Both the position numbers and the translations under genes were made by a program. A DNA stretch of 64,000 nt from Solirubrobacter soli DSM 22325 (GTDB lineage Bacteria > Actinomycetota > Thermoleophilia > Solirubrobacterales > Solirubrobacteraceae), in assembly GCF_000423665.1 (NCBI RefSeq), contig NZ_KE384070.1, positions 160,669 to 224,668 on the forward strand, in the 5' to 3' direction. This document shows, one piece after another, positions 16,587 through 25,028 of the stretch; positions within the stretch are counted from its first letter, which is position 1; every line of letters starts with the position of its first letter. Under the pieces are notes generated by a model. It was not told where the DNA came from and did no database searches. It saw nothing but the letters and a program-made list of their open reading frames with translations.

Positions 16587-17179
16587 CTCGAACGCAGAAG
16601 GAGCGGCAGCGTCACCCGCTCGAAGCGCTCGTACGGGTCGCGTTCCTGCGCGACCTTGCCGCGCAACGCGGCGCCCTCCCAGGCCTCGATCAGCGCCGAC
16701 GCCAACTCGCGCACATCGCGGTCGGCGGCCAGCTCACCGCGCGTCTGCGCCTCCTCCAGGACCGCGGCGACGTGGTCCTCCCAGCGACCGAACAACCCGG
16801 TCAGCGTGGTGCGGGCCCGGTCGCTGACGTTCGACATCTCGAGCGCCATGCCGCCCAGCAGGCAGCCGAGCGTGAAGTCGCGCAGCTCGTGGTCGTCGGC
16901 CATGGCCGCGAAGAAGCGGCTGACCCGTTCCAGCGGCGGCACGGCGTCGTCGTGCAGCAGCGCGCCGTGGCGAGCCTCGACGTCGTCCCAGTAGCGCTCG
17001 ACGACGTCGACGAGCAGCGTCTCCTTGGAGTCGAAATAGCTGTAGAACGAGCCCTTCGGCACGCCGGCCGAATCGACGATCTCCTTGACGCCGGCGCCGT
17101 TGTAACCGCGCTCGTGGAACAGGCGCCCGCCCGCCTCGAGCAGGGCGTCGCGCACGCGGGGATTGGCGGGTCGGGGCAT
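16583..17179 (-). CDS. TetR/AcrR-family transcriptional repressor
   Basis: This 198-residue regulator has an N-terminal TetR helix-turn-helix: ALLEAGGRLFHERGYNGAGV, then KEIVDSAGVPKGSFYSYFDSKETLL (to about residue 55). A helical ligand-binding domain follows. ATG 17179 shares one base with the stop of the GntR-type gene (TGATG), so both are co-translated. Its 3' end contains the -35 box of the hydrolase promoter, whose spacer has the probable operator. The YFDSKETLL motif groups it with the branch containing NemR/AcrR-like sensors of electrophiles or other small molecules; the ligand is not known. Confidence 0.87.
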   Translation of the reverse strand: MPRPANPRVRDALLEAGGRLFHERGYNGAGVKEIVDSAGVPKGSFYSYFDSKETLLVDVVERYWDDVEARHGALLHDDAVPPLERVSRFFAAMADDHELRDFTLGCLLGGMALEMSNVSDRARTTLTGLFGRWEDHVAAVLEEAQTRGELAADRDVRELASALIEAWEGAALRGKVAQERDPYERFERVTLPLLLRSS

Positions 17180-17877
17180 CAGACGGCGCTCGCGCGCTCC
17201 CCCTCCTGCTGTGCGGCGAGGAGCGCCCGGATGCGTTCTCTCGCCGTGATCAGGGAAGTCTCGGAGATCGAGAACGCGGCGGCACCGTCGCGCTTGCGCG
17301 CGGCGTTGACCAGGTCCTCCTGGCAGTCCGACAGCAGGTCCGGCTCGGAGGTGTCCAAGGCTCCCCGCGCGAAGACGATCTTGTAGGCGCGGCAGTGCTG
17401 CCAGAGCGTCCGGATCATGTTCACCAGAACCGGGTTGCCGGAGGCGGTGTAGAGGATCGTCAGCAATGCCTCGTCGTGGTCGAGGTGGTCGATCACGCGG
17501 CCGTCGTTGATCGCGGCCACCATCAGCTCGTACTCGACCTGCATCCGGTCGCAGTCGTCGTCGGTGACCCGTTCGCTCCCCAGTCGCGCGGCCTCGCCCT
17601 CGAGCAGCCGGCGCACGTCGTACGCGTGCACGAGCTCCTCGAGCGTCAACCGCTTCACGACGGCGCCCTTGTGCGGCTCCCGCTCGGCCAGGCCCGCCTC
17701 CTCGAGGCGGCGGATCGCCTCGCGCACGGGCATCACGCTGGTGCCGACCTGCTCGGCGAGGTCACGGATCCTCAGACGCGCGCCGGCGGGCAGGTCGCCG
17801 CTGATGATCGCGTCGTGGAGGACGGCGTAGACCTGATCGGTCAACAGCGTGGGCTCGAGCCGCTTCGAAAGGGTCAC
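17179..17877 (-). CDS. GntR-family regulator with FCD ligand domain
   Basis: This 232-residue protein has a GntR winged helix (TDQVYAVLHDAIISGDLPAG to VMPVREAIRRLEEAGL, residues 12-65) and an all-helical FCD domain (about 80-215) with the metal-binding pattern typical of FadR-type sensors (DHDEALL and later His/Asp residues). These repress uptake and catabolic genes until a carboxylic acid or similar ligand binds. The start is GTG 17877. It is divergent from the binding-lipoprotein gene; the 131-bp gap contains TGTGATCACA inside the lipoprotein promoter spacer and AGATCA-N8-TGATCT immediately above its own start, so it probably represses both. It is first in a two-gene unit with the TetR gene. 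Confidence 0.87.
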   Translation of the reverse strand: MTLSKRLEPTLLTDQVYAVLHDAIISGDLPAGARLRIRDLAEQVGTSVMPVREAIRRLEEAGLAEREPHKGAVVKRLTLEELVHAYDVRRLLEGEAARLGSERVTDDDCDRMQVEYELMVAAINDGRVIDHLDHDEALLTILYTASGNPVLVNMIRTLWQHCRAYKIVFARGALDTSEPDLLSDCQEDLVNAARKRDGAAAFSISETSLITARERIRALLAAQQEGERASAV

Positions 17878-17930
17878 AGATCAAAGATATCTGATCTAGA
17901 GTTGCGTGATCTGTGATCACATCGTAAGGT
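17878..17930 (+). promoter_or_regulatory. Divergent operator region: lipoprotein promoter with GntR-type palindrome in spacer
   Basis: On the plus strand TTGCGT (17902-17907), a 17-bp spacer and TAAGGT (17925-17930) precede the binding-protein gene. The spacer contains the perfect palindrome TGTGATCACA (17912-17921), similar to FCD-GntR operators. A second inverted repeat, AGATCA (17878-17883) and TGATCT (17892-17897), lies next to the GntR start codon. Two operators, one per divergent promoter, would fit mutual control. Confidence 0.7.
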
Positions 17931-18008
17931 GTGGCGACAAGAGAGCGCCCGCGCATAGGCGCGCCGGCGGCGACGGACCGCGATTCGTCCTTCGTTGAGG
18001 GGAGAGAG

Positions 18009-19271
18009 ATGTTCGGTTCCAGGAACACGGCGGCCGTGGGCTGCCTCGTGGGCGCCCTTGCACTGGGTGTCGGGGCGTGCGGTAGCGACGACAGTGGTGG
18101 TGGTGGCGGCGACGCCGCGGGAGGCAGCGGCAAGACGCTGACGATCTACTCGGATATGCCGCTGCAGGGTGCGGGTGGCCCGCAGTCGCGGTCGGTTGTG
18201 AACGGCGAGAAGCTCGCGCTCGAGCAGAACGGCGGCAAGGCGGGCGAGTTCAAGATCAAGTTCGTCTCGTTGGACAACTCGACCGCGCAGGCGGGGAGTT
18301 GGACGCCGGAGGCGACGACGGCCAACGCCCGCAAGGTCGCTCAGGATTCCAATACGGCGGTGTACCTGGGCGAGTTCAACAGTGGCGCGGCGGCGGTCTC
18401 GATCCCGATCCTCAACGAGGGCGGGGTGCCGATGATCAGCCCCGCGAACACGTACGTGGGGCTGACGACCAAGGACCCGGGGTCGGCCGCGGGTGAGCCG
18501 GACAAGTTCTATCCGGCCGGTACGCGCAACTACGTGCGGGTGGTGCCTCGGGACTCGATCAAGGGGCCGGCGATGGCGTCGACGATGAAGGAGGACGGCT
18601 GCACGAAGGTCGAGCTGACCAACGACAAGGAGACCTACGGCGCGGGGCTCGCGCAGGCGATCGTGATCGCGGCCAAGCAGCAGGGGCTGAACGTGATCGC
18701 CAACGACGGGATCGACAAGAACGCCCCCAACTACCGCTCGCTGGCGCAGAGGGCCAAGGCGGCGGGTGCCGACTGCTTCGCGTACTCGGGCGTGACGCAG
18801 AACAACGCGGTGCAGCTCTTCAAGGACATGGCGGCGGGGATTCCCAACGCCAAGCTCTACGGGCCCGACGGCACGTGTGAGTCGGGCTTCATCAACAAGG
18901 ACACGGGGATCCCGGCGGATGTGGCGGCGCGGTACAAGTGCACGTCGCCGACGCTGCCACCCGATCAGCTGCCGGCGACGGGCCAGCAGTTCTTCAAGGA
19001 CTACGCCGCGAAGTTCGGCGGCACCCCGGATCCGTACTCGATCTACGGGTATGAGTCGATGCAGCTGGCACTGGACGCGATCAAGCGCTCCAAGACGGGC
19101 GAGAAGGCCGACATCGTCAAGGCGCTGTTCGCAACCAAGGACCGCGAGAGCGCGCTCGGCAAGTATTCGATCGACGCCAACGGCGACACGTCCTCGACCG
19201 ACATGGCGCTGGACGGCGTCGAGGACGGCCAGCTGAAGTTCATCAAGGTCATCAAGGGCTCGTCGCTGTAG
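18009..19271 (+). CDS. ABC transporter substrate-binding lipoprotein, branched-chain amino acid type
   Basis: This 420-residue protein starts with a lipoprotein signal ending LGVGAC, with lipidated Cys24, followed by a Gly/Asp-rich linker. The rest is a type I periplasmic-binding fold (Peripla_BP_6, LivK-like): TIYSDMPLQGAG, then YLGEFNSGAAAVSIPILNEG and DPYSIYGYESMQLALDAI. ATG 18009 is preceded by GAGGGGAG; a longer frame from 17931 would begin inside the promoter. No permease or ATPase gene is adjacent, so it must work with a transporter encoded elsewhere or act as a sensor. The lipoprotein at 41013-42287 is a close paralogue. The following flavoenzyme gene starts 3 bp downstream, so imported ligand may be its substrate. 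Regulation by the divergent GntR protein is likely. Confidence 0.88.
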   Translation: MFGSRNTAAVGCLVGALALGVGACGSDDSGGGGGDAAGGSGKTLTIYSDMPLQGAGGPQSRSVVNGEKLALEQNGGKAGEFKIKFVSLDNSTAQAGSWTPEATTANARKVAQDSNTAVYLGEFNSGAAAVSIPILNEGGVPMISPANTYVGLTTKDPGSAAGEPDKFYPAGTRNYVRVVPRDSIKGPAMASTMKEDGCTKVELTNDKETYGAGLAQAIVIAAKQQGLNVIANDGIDKNAPNYRSLAQRAKAAGADCFAYSGVTQNNAVQLFKDMAAGIPNAKLYGPDGTCESGFINKDTGIPADVAARYKCTSPTLPPDQLPATGQQFFKDYAAKFGGTPDPYSIYGYESMQLALDAIKRSKTGEKADIVKALFATKDRESALGKYSIDANGDTSSTDMALDGVEDGQLKFIKVIKGSSL

Positions 19272-19273
19272 GC

Positions 19274-21226
19274 ATGACCGACTTCCCGCACCTCTTCTCG
19301 TCGCTGGAGCTGCGTGGCAAGCTCCTGCGCAACCGGATCGTGTCCACCCCGCACGCCGCGGGCTGGGGGCGCGACGGGCTGATCGACGCGCGTGAGGTCG
19401 CCTATCACGTCCGGAAGGCCGCGGGCGGGGTTGGCCTGGTGATGACGTTCGGCTCGGCCTCGGTCGATCCCACCACGGCGGCGTCCTACGGCTCGGTCTC
19501 GCTGTGGGACGAACGCAACGAGCCGGCGCTCCGGGCCTTGGCCGACGGCGTCCATGAGCACGGCGCGCTGTGCATGTCACAGATGACCCACATGGGACGG
19601 CGCGGCACGTCGACGCTGACCGGCATCCCGCTGCGCGCGCCGTCGGATCTGCCGGAGGGCGTCCACCTCGAGGTGCCGGTGCCGCTGGCCGTCTCCGAGC
19701 TCCCGGCGATCGTGCAGCGGTTCGCGGACGCCGCCGCGCGGCTGGAGCGCTGCGGCTGGGACGGCTGTGACGTGACATCGTTCGGCGGGCATCTGATCGA
19801 GCAGTTCTTCGACCCGCGCGTGAACACGCGCACGGACGAATACGGCGGCAGCCTGGAGAACCGCACGCGCTTCGGCCGCGAGGTGCTGACAGCCGTGCGG
19901 GCGGCGGTGTCGGACGAGTTCATCGTCTCCTTCCGCATGGCCGGCGATCAGTGTCTCAGCGGCGGGCTCGGCCCCGACGAGATGATCGCGGTGGCGGGCA
20001 GCCTCGCGTCCACCGGCGCGATCGACGTGTTGAGCGTGAGCGGCGGCACGGGCGCGTCGCGCCTGTCGACCGCGTACTTCGTGCCGGGTGACGAGCTGCC
20101 CGAGGGCGTCTTCAACGACCTCGCGCGGCGCTTCCGTGAAGCGCTCGGCATCCCGGTCCTCGTGGCCGGGCGCAACGTCGAGCCGGCGATGGCCGACGCG
20201 TGCGTGGCGAGCGGCGTCGACCTGGTCGCGATGACACGGGCGATCATCGCCGACCCCGATCTGCCGTCGAAGGCGCGAGCCGGCCGCCGCGCGCGGCCGT
20301 GCATCGGGCTCAACGAAGGCTGCATCGGCCGCCTCTACACCGACCGGCCGATGTGGTGCTCGGTCAACCCGGGCATCCGCGACCCTGACCTGGCGACGCT
20401 CGTCCCGACCGACCAGCCGCTGAACGTCGTCGTCGTCGGCGGCGGCGTGGCGGGCCTGGAGGCGGCCCGCGGCGCCGCCCTGCGCGGTCACCGCGTCGTG
20501 CTCTTCGAACGCCGCCCGCACCTCGGTGGCCGGGCGCGCCTGGCCGGCGAGCGACGCGGCCGCGAACGCTGGGCGCGCTACATCGACTGGCTGCGCGAGG
20601 AAGCCCGGACCGCCGGTGCCGAGCTCCGCACCGGCGTCGCGGCGACCGCCGAGGCCGTGCTGGCCGAGGCGCCCGACGCCGTGATCGTCGCGACCGGCTC
20701 CGAGCTCCGCCCGGCCGCCGCGCTGCCTGGGCCGGTCCCGGTGATCGACGTCGACGCGCTGCTGGAGGACGGCGCCCCCGAGGTCGCGTCGGGCTTGGCG
20801 CTCGTGCTCGACGACGAAGGCGGCTTCCTCGCCCCGACCGCCGCCGAGCGGCTCGTCGCCGCCGGCTTCTCGGTGGAGATCACGACGACGCATCCCGTCG
20901 TGGGCGGCGAGATCGATCCCACCCAGCAGCCGTTCGTCCTCCGCCGCCTCGCGCTCGCCGAGGTCGTGATGACCCCGCACCTGAGCGGCGTGTCGAGCGA
21001 CGGCGACGGCGTCACGCTCCGCCATCTCTACACCGAGCGCGACGAGCGGCGCGAGGGCGTCGACGTGGTCGTGATGGCCGGCTACCGCCACGCGCTCGCC
21101 GGCCTCCGCGACGAGCTCGCCGCGGCGCGGCCCGACCTGCGCGTCATCGTCGCCGGCGACGCGCTCGCGCCACGCACCCTGCTCGACGCCGTCGCCGAAG
21201 GCGCCCGCGCGGGAGCCGAGGTCTAG
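19274..21226 (+). CDS. OYE-type NADH:flavin oxidoreductase, 2,4-dienoyl-CoA reductase/TMADH-like
   Basis: This 650-residue two-part enzyme has an N-terminal FMN-binding TIM barrel (to about 330) and a C-terminal FAD/NAD(P) module with VVVVGGGVAGLEAARGAALRG (about 380). This matches bacterial 2,4-dienoyl-CoA reductases, trimethylamine dehydrogenase and stachydrine or methylproline demethylases. The iron-sulfur region keeps Cys343, Cys350 and Cys362 at the spacing of E. coli FadH ligands, but the second ligand position is Leu346. So the usual 4Fe-4S cluster has one non-Cys ligand or is altered. It is transcribed with the binding lipoprotein, suggesting oxidation or demethylation of an imported amine or betaine (inference). 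Its stop overlaps that of the convergent SARP gene. Confidence 0.85.
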   Translation: MTDFPHLFSSLELRGKLLRNRIVSTPHAAGWGRDGLIDAREVAYHVRKAAGGVGLVMTFGSASVDPTTAASYGSVSLWDERNEPALRALADGVHEHGALCMSQMTHMGRRGTSTLTGIPLRAPSDLPEGVHLEVPVPLAVSELPAIVQRFADAAARLERCGWDGCDVTSFGGHLIEQFFDPRVNTRTDEYGGSLENRTRFGREVLTAVRAAVSDEFIVSFRMAGDQCLSGGLGPDEMIAVAGSLASTGAIDVLSVSGGTGASRLSTAYFVPGDELPEGVFNDLARRFREALGIPVLVAGRNVEPAMADACVASGVDLVAMTRAIIADPDLPSKARAGRRARPCIGLNEGCIGRLYTDRPMWCSVNPGIRDPDLATLVPTDQPLNVVVVGGGVAGLEAARGAALRGHRVVLFERRPHLGGRARLAGERRGRERWARYIDWLREEARTAGAELRTGVAATAEAVLAEAPDAVIVATGSELRPAAALPGPVPVIDVDALLEDGAPEVASGLALVLDDEGGFLAPTAAERLVAAGFSVEITTTHPVVGGEIDPTQQPFVLRRLALAEVVMTPHLSGVSSDGDGVTLRHLYTERDERREGVDVVVMAGYRHALAGLRDELAAARPDLRVIVAGDALAPRTLLDAVAEGARAGAEV

Positions 21227-22011
21227 AACGCTTCGAGCGCTGGATCCTGGCGCAGCATCGCCTCCTGCAGTGCCCTGATGTGGGAGCCCGGTTCGATCCC
21301 CAGGTCGGCCAGCAGCGTCCGCCGGAGGTCATGGAACGCCGCGAGCGCGTCGGCCTGACGGCCCGACCGATAGAGCGCGAGCATGTGCTGGGCACGGGGG
21401 TGCTCGCGCAGCGGGCGCTCGCGGATCAGGGACTCGATCTCGCCGAGCACCTCACGATGGCGTCCGGACGCGAGATCGGCCTCGATCACGAGCTCGACGG
21501 CGTCGAGCCGGAGCTCCTCGAGCGCGCGGATCTCGGCCTGGGCGAAATCCTCGAACGCGACTTCGGAGAGCGGCGGACCGCGCCACATCGCGAGTGCCCG
21601 CCGGAGCGCGGCGGCGGCGTCCGGGGACCGACCGCCGCCGAGCGCACCTCGCCCGTCCACGATCAGCGCCCGGAACAGGTCGGCGTCGAGCGCATCCGGC
21701 TCGACGGCGAGCAGGTATCCGCCGGTGACCGTCTGCAGCGGGCCGCCGGCGCGGGACTCGCCGGTGGGGTCGAGCGTGGTGCGCAGGCGTGTGACCGCGA
21801 CGTGGACGCGCTTGACGGCGCCCTTCGGGGGTTGGTCGCGCCACAGCGCGTCGATCAGCCGATCCGTGGAGACCGTGCGGTTGGCGTGGATGAGCAGGAA
21901 CGCCAACAGCGCGAGCTGTCGCGCGCCGTGGACGGGCAACGGCCCGCGAGGACCTGCGACCGCGATCGGGCCGAGGATGCGGAAGCTCGTGACTCCTGCG
22001 GCTGGCGTCAC
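21223..22011 (-). CDS. SARP/BTAD-type transcriptional activator
   Basis: This 262-residue protein has an OmpR-type winged helix (residues 8-95: FRILGPIAVAGPRGPLPVHG, RLIDALWRDQPPKGAVKRVHVAVTRLR) and a BTAD (100-250) ending LLADLGIEPGSHIRALQEAML, the standard SARP ending. The start is GTG 22011. A pair of TAACCGC heptamers with a 4-bp spacer lies 54-71 bp away in the divergent region toward the secreted hydrolase, a good candidate binding site. The stop overlaps that of the flavoenzyme. It is clearly different in sequence from the SARP at 1319-2056. Confidence 0.9.
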   Translation of the reverse strand: MTPAAGVTSFRILGPIAVAGPRGPLPVHGARQLALLAFLLIHANRTVSTDRLIDALWRDQPPKGAVKRVHVAVTRLRTTLDPTGESRAGGPLQTVTGGYLLAVEPDALDADLFRALIVDGRGALGGGRSPDAAAALRRALAMWRGPPLSEVAFEDFAQAEIRALEELRLDAVELVIEADLASGRHREVLGEIESLIRERPLREHPRAQHMLALYRSGRQADALAAFHDLRRTLLADLGIEPGSHIRALQEAMLRQDPALEAF

Positions 22012-22064
22012 GGGCTGACGCTACCGGTTCCCGCAGCGGCGCGCTCATTTTCCGCTCACGGCTG

Positions 22065-22082
22065 TAACCGCGCGGTAACCGC
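22065..22082 (+). promoter_or_regulatory. Direct repeat pair, candidate SARP box
   Basis: TAACCGC occurs at 22065-22071 and 22076-22082, separated by GCGG, giving the 11-bp period typical of SARP binding sites. A -10-like GATGCT begins about 7 bp downstream (22090-22095), and the secreted hydrolase starts at 22132. The site is shared by the divergent SARP gene. Confidence 0.55.
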
Positions 22083-22131
22083 GTTGGCGGATGCTCGCCC
22101 GCGACTCGAACACGCCGCGAGAGGAGACAGC

Positions 22132-23598
22132 ATGCCGTCCTGCCGGAGTTTGGCACCGGTATTGGCATCGATCGGGCTCTTGGCCATCGTCGCCGAGGCC
22201 CGCGCCGTCGAGCCCACGCACGTGGTCGCGGCGAATGTCAACGACGCCGCCATCGATGGGAGCCGCGGCTCGCACCAGGTCTTTCTCGCGAGCGATCCGG
22301 CGCGGCGTGTCGGAAAGCTGCTGGTGATCATGGCGGGCGGCGGCCTGACCAATCTCCCGCCGGACTGGTCCGATCTCGGCGCCGAAGGCGCGCGTCTCGG
22401 CTACCACACGATCGTCCTCGCCTACAAGAACGAGGTCCCGATCGCCGCGGCCCCGCCGGCCGGCTGCGGGAACAGCGTCGAGCCGCCCGCCTCACCAGCC
22501 AACTGCGCCTTCGACGCGCGGATGGAGATCCTCGACGGAAAGGGCGAGTCGACCGTCGTCGCGGTGGATCGGCCCAACAGCATCGAGAACCGGTTGACCA
22601 AGGCGCTTCAGTATCTGGCGGCGACGTACCCGACCGAGGGGTGGGCCGCGTTCCTCGACGCGAGCGGCACGGAGCCGGCGTGGTCGCAGATCGCGATGAG
22701 CGGCCAGTCGCTCGGCGCCGGGCAGGCGGTCGTGGCCGGCATGGCGCACCCACTGCACCGCGTCGTGACCTTCGGCGGCTGGACGGATGCCAAGCACGGG
22801 TGGGTGAAGCCCGGGCTGACAACGTCGAATCGCTACTTCGCGCTGATCCACGCACGCGACAACTTCTACGCGCGGGCGTGTTACGCCTACCTCGCGCTGG
22901 GCATGGCGCCGGCTTGCCCGCTCCCGGCGAATACACCGCTCATCGACGATCGCCAACCGCCGTTCGGGACGCCGCTGCTCGTGATGAACATCGAGCCGTT
23001 CAGGCTCGACGGCGTGGCCGATCCGTACCACACGAGCGCTTCACGGGATGGCTGGATCGCCCGTGAACCGGACCTCACGCCTTCGCGCAAGCTGCTCAAC
23101 GCCTGGCGCTCCGTGCTCGGCGACAGCGACGCCGACACGCGGCTCGACCAGGTCGACAACTGCCCGCTCGTCGCCAACGCCGACCAGACGGACTCCGACC
23201 ACAACGGGACCGGCGACGCCTGCGGACCCACGTTCGCCGCGGGCACGGTGGGCGGCACCGTTCCCGCGACGCTCTCGCTCACGCTCGGCCCCCCGGCGAC
23301 GTTCGGCGCGTTCGTCGCCGGGGTCGACCGGACCTACACGGCCTCCACGACCGCGACGGTCACGTCCAGCGCCGGCAACGCCGCGCTCACGAACGCCGAT
23401 CCGGGCAACCTCACCAACGGCGCGTTCGGGCTCTCCGAACCGCTGCTGGTGGAGCTGTCCAAGACCGCATGGAACGGCCCTGTGTCCAACGAGGTGACGA
23501 CGGTGACGTTCAAGCAGCACATCGGCACCACGCAGGCGCTGCGCACCGGCACCTACAGCAGGACGCTGACGTTCACGCTGTCGACGACGATGCCGTAG
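22132..23598 (+). CDS. Secreted alpha/beta-hydrolase with calcium-type repeat and shared C-terminal domain
   Basis: This 488-residue exported protein starts at ATG 22132 after GAGGAG; the signal peptide ends near EARA. Residues about 25-330 form an alpha/beta-hydrolase-like domain with nucleophile elbow SGQSLGAGQ and paired cysteines. Residues 335-370 (DSDADTRLDQVDNCP, DQTDSDHNGTGDACG) look like a thrombospondin-type-3 calcium repeat. The last about 118 residues, from TVGGTVPATLSLTLG to RTLTFTLSTTMP, are a separate beta-rich domain also found at the very C terminus of the rhamnosidase at 43954-47046. Likely an extracellular esterase or lipase; substrate unknown. Possibly controlled by the divergent SARP through the repeat at 22065-22082. 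Confidence 0.8.
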   Translation: MPSCRSLAPVLASIGLLAIVAEARAVEPTHVVAANVNDAAIDGSRGSHQVFLASDPARRVGKLLVIMAGGGLTNLPPDWSDLGAEGARLGYHTIVLAYKNEVPIAAAPPAGCGNSVEPPASPANCAFDARMEILDGKGESTVVAVDRPNSIENRLTKALQYLAATYPTEGWAAFLDASGTEPAWSQIAMSGQSLGAGQAVVAGMAHPLHRVVTFGGWTDAKHGWVKPGLTTSNRYFALIHARDNFYARACYAYLALGMAPACPLPANTPLIDDRQPPFGTPLLVMNIEPFRLDGVADPYHTSASRDGWIAREPDLTPSRKLLNAWRSVLGDSDADTRLDQVDNCPLVANADQTDSDHNGTGDACGPTFAAGTVGGTVPATLSLTLGPPATFGAFVAGVDRTYTASTTATVTSSAGNAALTNADPGNLTNGAFGLSEPLLVELSKTAWNGPVSNEVTTVTFKQHIGTTQALRTGTYSRTLTFTLSTTMP

Positions 23599-23604
23599 GG
23601 GAAC

Positions 23605-24366
23605 TCAGAGGCGATGTGACGCGAGGTACTCCAGCGAGGAGAGCGTGTCCGAAGTCGGCCGGTACTCCAGTCCGATGTGACCGGAGTAGCCGGCCTCGTC
23701 GAGCCGGGTGAGCACCGTGGGCCAGTCGATGACCCCCGTGCCGGGCTCGTGGCGCCCGGCGTGATCGGCCACGTGAACGTGGCCGATCAGCTCGCCCTTC
23801 CCGCCGATCGGGACGCCAGGGTCCTCGCCCATCACCGCCGAGTGGTAGACGTCGTAGAGAAGCTTCACGTGGGGCGAGGAGGTCTCCTCGACCAGTCGCA
23901 GGCCGTGTTCGGTGCCGGTGACGAAGACCCGCGGGTGGTCGATGTCATTGAGCGGCTCGAACAGCAGGGTGAGCCCGTGGCGGCCCGCGATCTCGCCGCC
24001 CACCCGCAGCGCCGCGACGATCGCGGCGTCCTGCTCCGCCGCCGGCACGTGTGGCAGGCGCTCGCCCGAGGCGACGACGAGCGTCGCGCAGCCGATCGTC
24101 TCCGCCGCGCGCGCCGACTCCTCCGCCGCTTCGGTGAACTCCGCCAGCCGCCCGGCATCCACGATCGGCACCTGCGGCTCGACGAGCATCATCACGATCG
24201 CGAGGCCGCCGGCGCGCGCCGCCTCGGCGACCGCCGCGAGATCCTTGTTCCGCCAGTGCCAGAACTCGACTCCGTCGAGCCCGGCGTCCGCCGCGCGGTG
24301 GATCCGCTCCGGGACGGACGCGCCGTCCTCGGCGAACAACCACTCGATGCAGGCCGACCGCCTCAT
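23605..24366 (-). CDS. TIM-barrel isomerase, hydroxypyruvate isomerase-like
   Basis: This 253-residue sugar-phosphate isomerase/epimerase-family protein (AP endonuclease 2-like barrel) has conserved metal-site segments in order: LLFEPLNDIDHP (Glu), LLYDVYHSAVMGED (Asp, His), IGHVHVADHAGRHEPGTG (His, Asp, His) and IGLEYRP (Glu). This pattern and length match hydroxypyruvate isomerase Hyi. ATG 24366 overlaps the stop of the upstream PAS-LuxR gene (ATGA), so the two are a unit. No glyoxylate-pathway genes are adjacent, so the true substrate could be another keto sugar. The convergent secreted hydrolase ends 6 bp away. Confidence 0.8.
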   Translation of the reverse strand: MRRSACIEWLFAEDGASVPERIHRAADAGLDGVEFWHWRNKDLAAVAEAARAGGLAIVMMLVEPQVPIVDAGRLAEFTEAAEESARAAETIGCATLVVASGERLPHVPAAEQDAAIVAALRVGGEIAGRHGLTLLFEPLNDIDHPRVFVTGTEHGLRLVEETSSPHVKLLYDVYHSAVMGEDPGVPIGGKGELIGHVHVADHAGRHEPGTGVIDWPTVLTRLDEAGYSGHIGLEYRPTSDTLSSLEYLASHRL

Positions 24367-24962
24367 GGCAGCTCGAGGAGGCCGTCGCTCAGCGCGATCG
24401 CGATCAGCTGGGCGCGCGTGCGCGCGCCTGTCTTCGCCATCGCGTTGCGCACGTGGGCGCGGACGGTGTCCGGGGCGATGTGCAGCTCGGCGCAGATGTC
24501 GGCCGAGACGTCGCCGAGCGCGATCCGGTGGACGATCTCGCGCTCGCGTGGCGTCAGCTTCGCGGGTTCGCGCGGGCGGTCCTGGTCCTGCCGGGAGCGT
24601 TCGTGGAGGCAGACCGCGAGCACGAGCGTGCGGGGACCGATGCGGGTCGCGCGCATCGCGAAGTCGACGATGCGCGTCGAGCCGTCGGGCCGGCGGATCC
24701 GCCGGCTGCCGAAGGACTCGCCCGCGAGCACCTGTGCTCGCCAGGTCTCGTCGTCGGGCGCCTCGGCGGGGTCGTCGAGGATCGTCGCGACCGGCTGGCC
24801 GACGAGCCAGTCCGTGGAACGGCCCGCCATGACGGCGCTCGCCTCGTTGGCGGCGACGATGCGGCGGTCGAGGTCGACCATGAGCATCGCGTTGGACGAG
24901 CGCTCGAACGCCGTCCGGAACACCGGCTCGAAGCCTTCGGCGCCTAGGCGGGTCGCGGACAT
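24363..24962 (-). CDS. PAS-LuxR transcriptional regulator
   Basis: This 199-residue protein has an N-terminal PAS domain (FRTAFERSSNAMLMVDLDRR, about 15-120) and a C-terminal GerE/LuxR helix-turn-helix (LTPREREIVHRIALGDVSAD then IAPDTVRAHVRNAMAKTGAR, about 133-185). It is a one-component regulator; the ligand or signal for the PAS domain is unknown. It is the first gene of a unit with the isomerase. The 247-bp region upstream, shared with the divergent subtilase, contains three inverted repeats (see 25029-25166), one or more of which may be its operator. Confidence 0.87.
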   Translation of the reverse strand: MSATRLGAEGFEPVFRTAFERSSNAMLMVDLDRRIVAANEASAVMAGRSTDWLVGQPVATILDDPAEAPDDETWRAQVLAGESFGSRRIRRPDGSTRIVDFAMRATRIGPRTLVLAVCLHERSRQDQDRPREPAKLTPREREIVHRIALGDVSADICAELHIAPDTVRAHVRNAMAKTGARTRAQLIAIALSDGLLELP

Positions 24963-25028
24963 TCGTCTCCGGCGCCAGCGTCGTGACGCGCCGGGTGACC
25001 GCGCCTCACCCGCGCGGGGTGACGGCGG

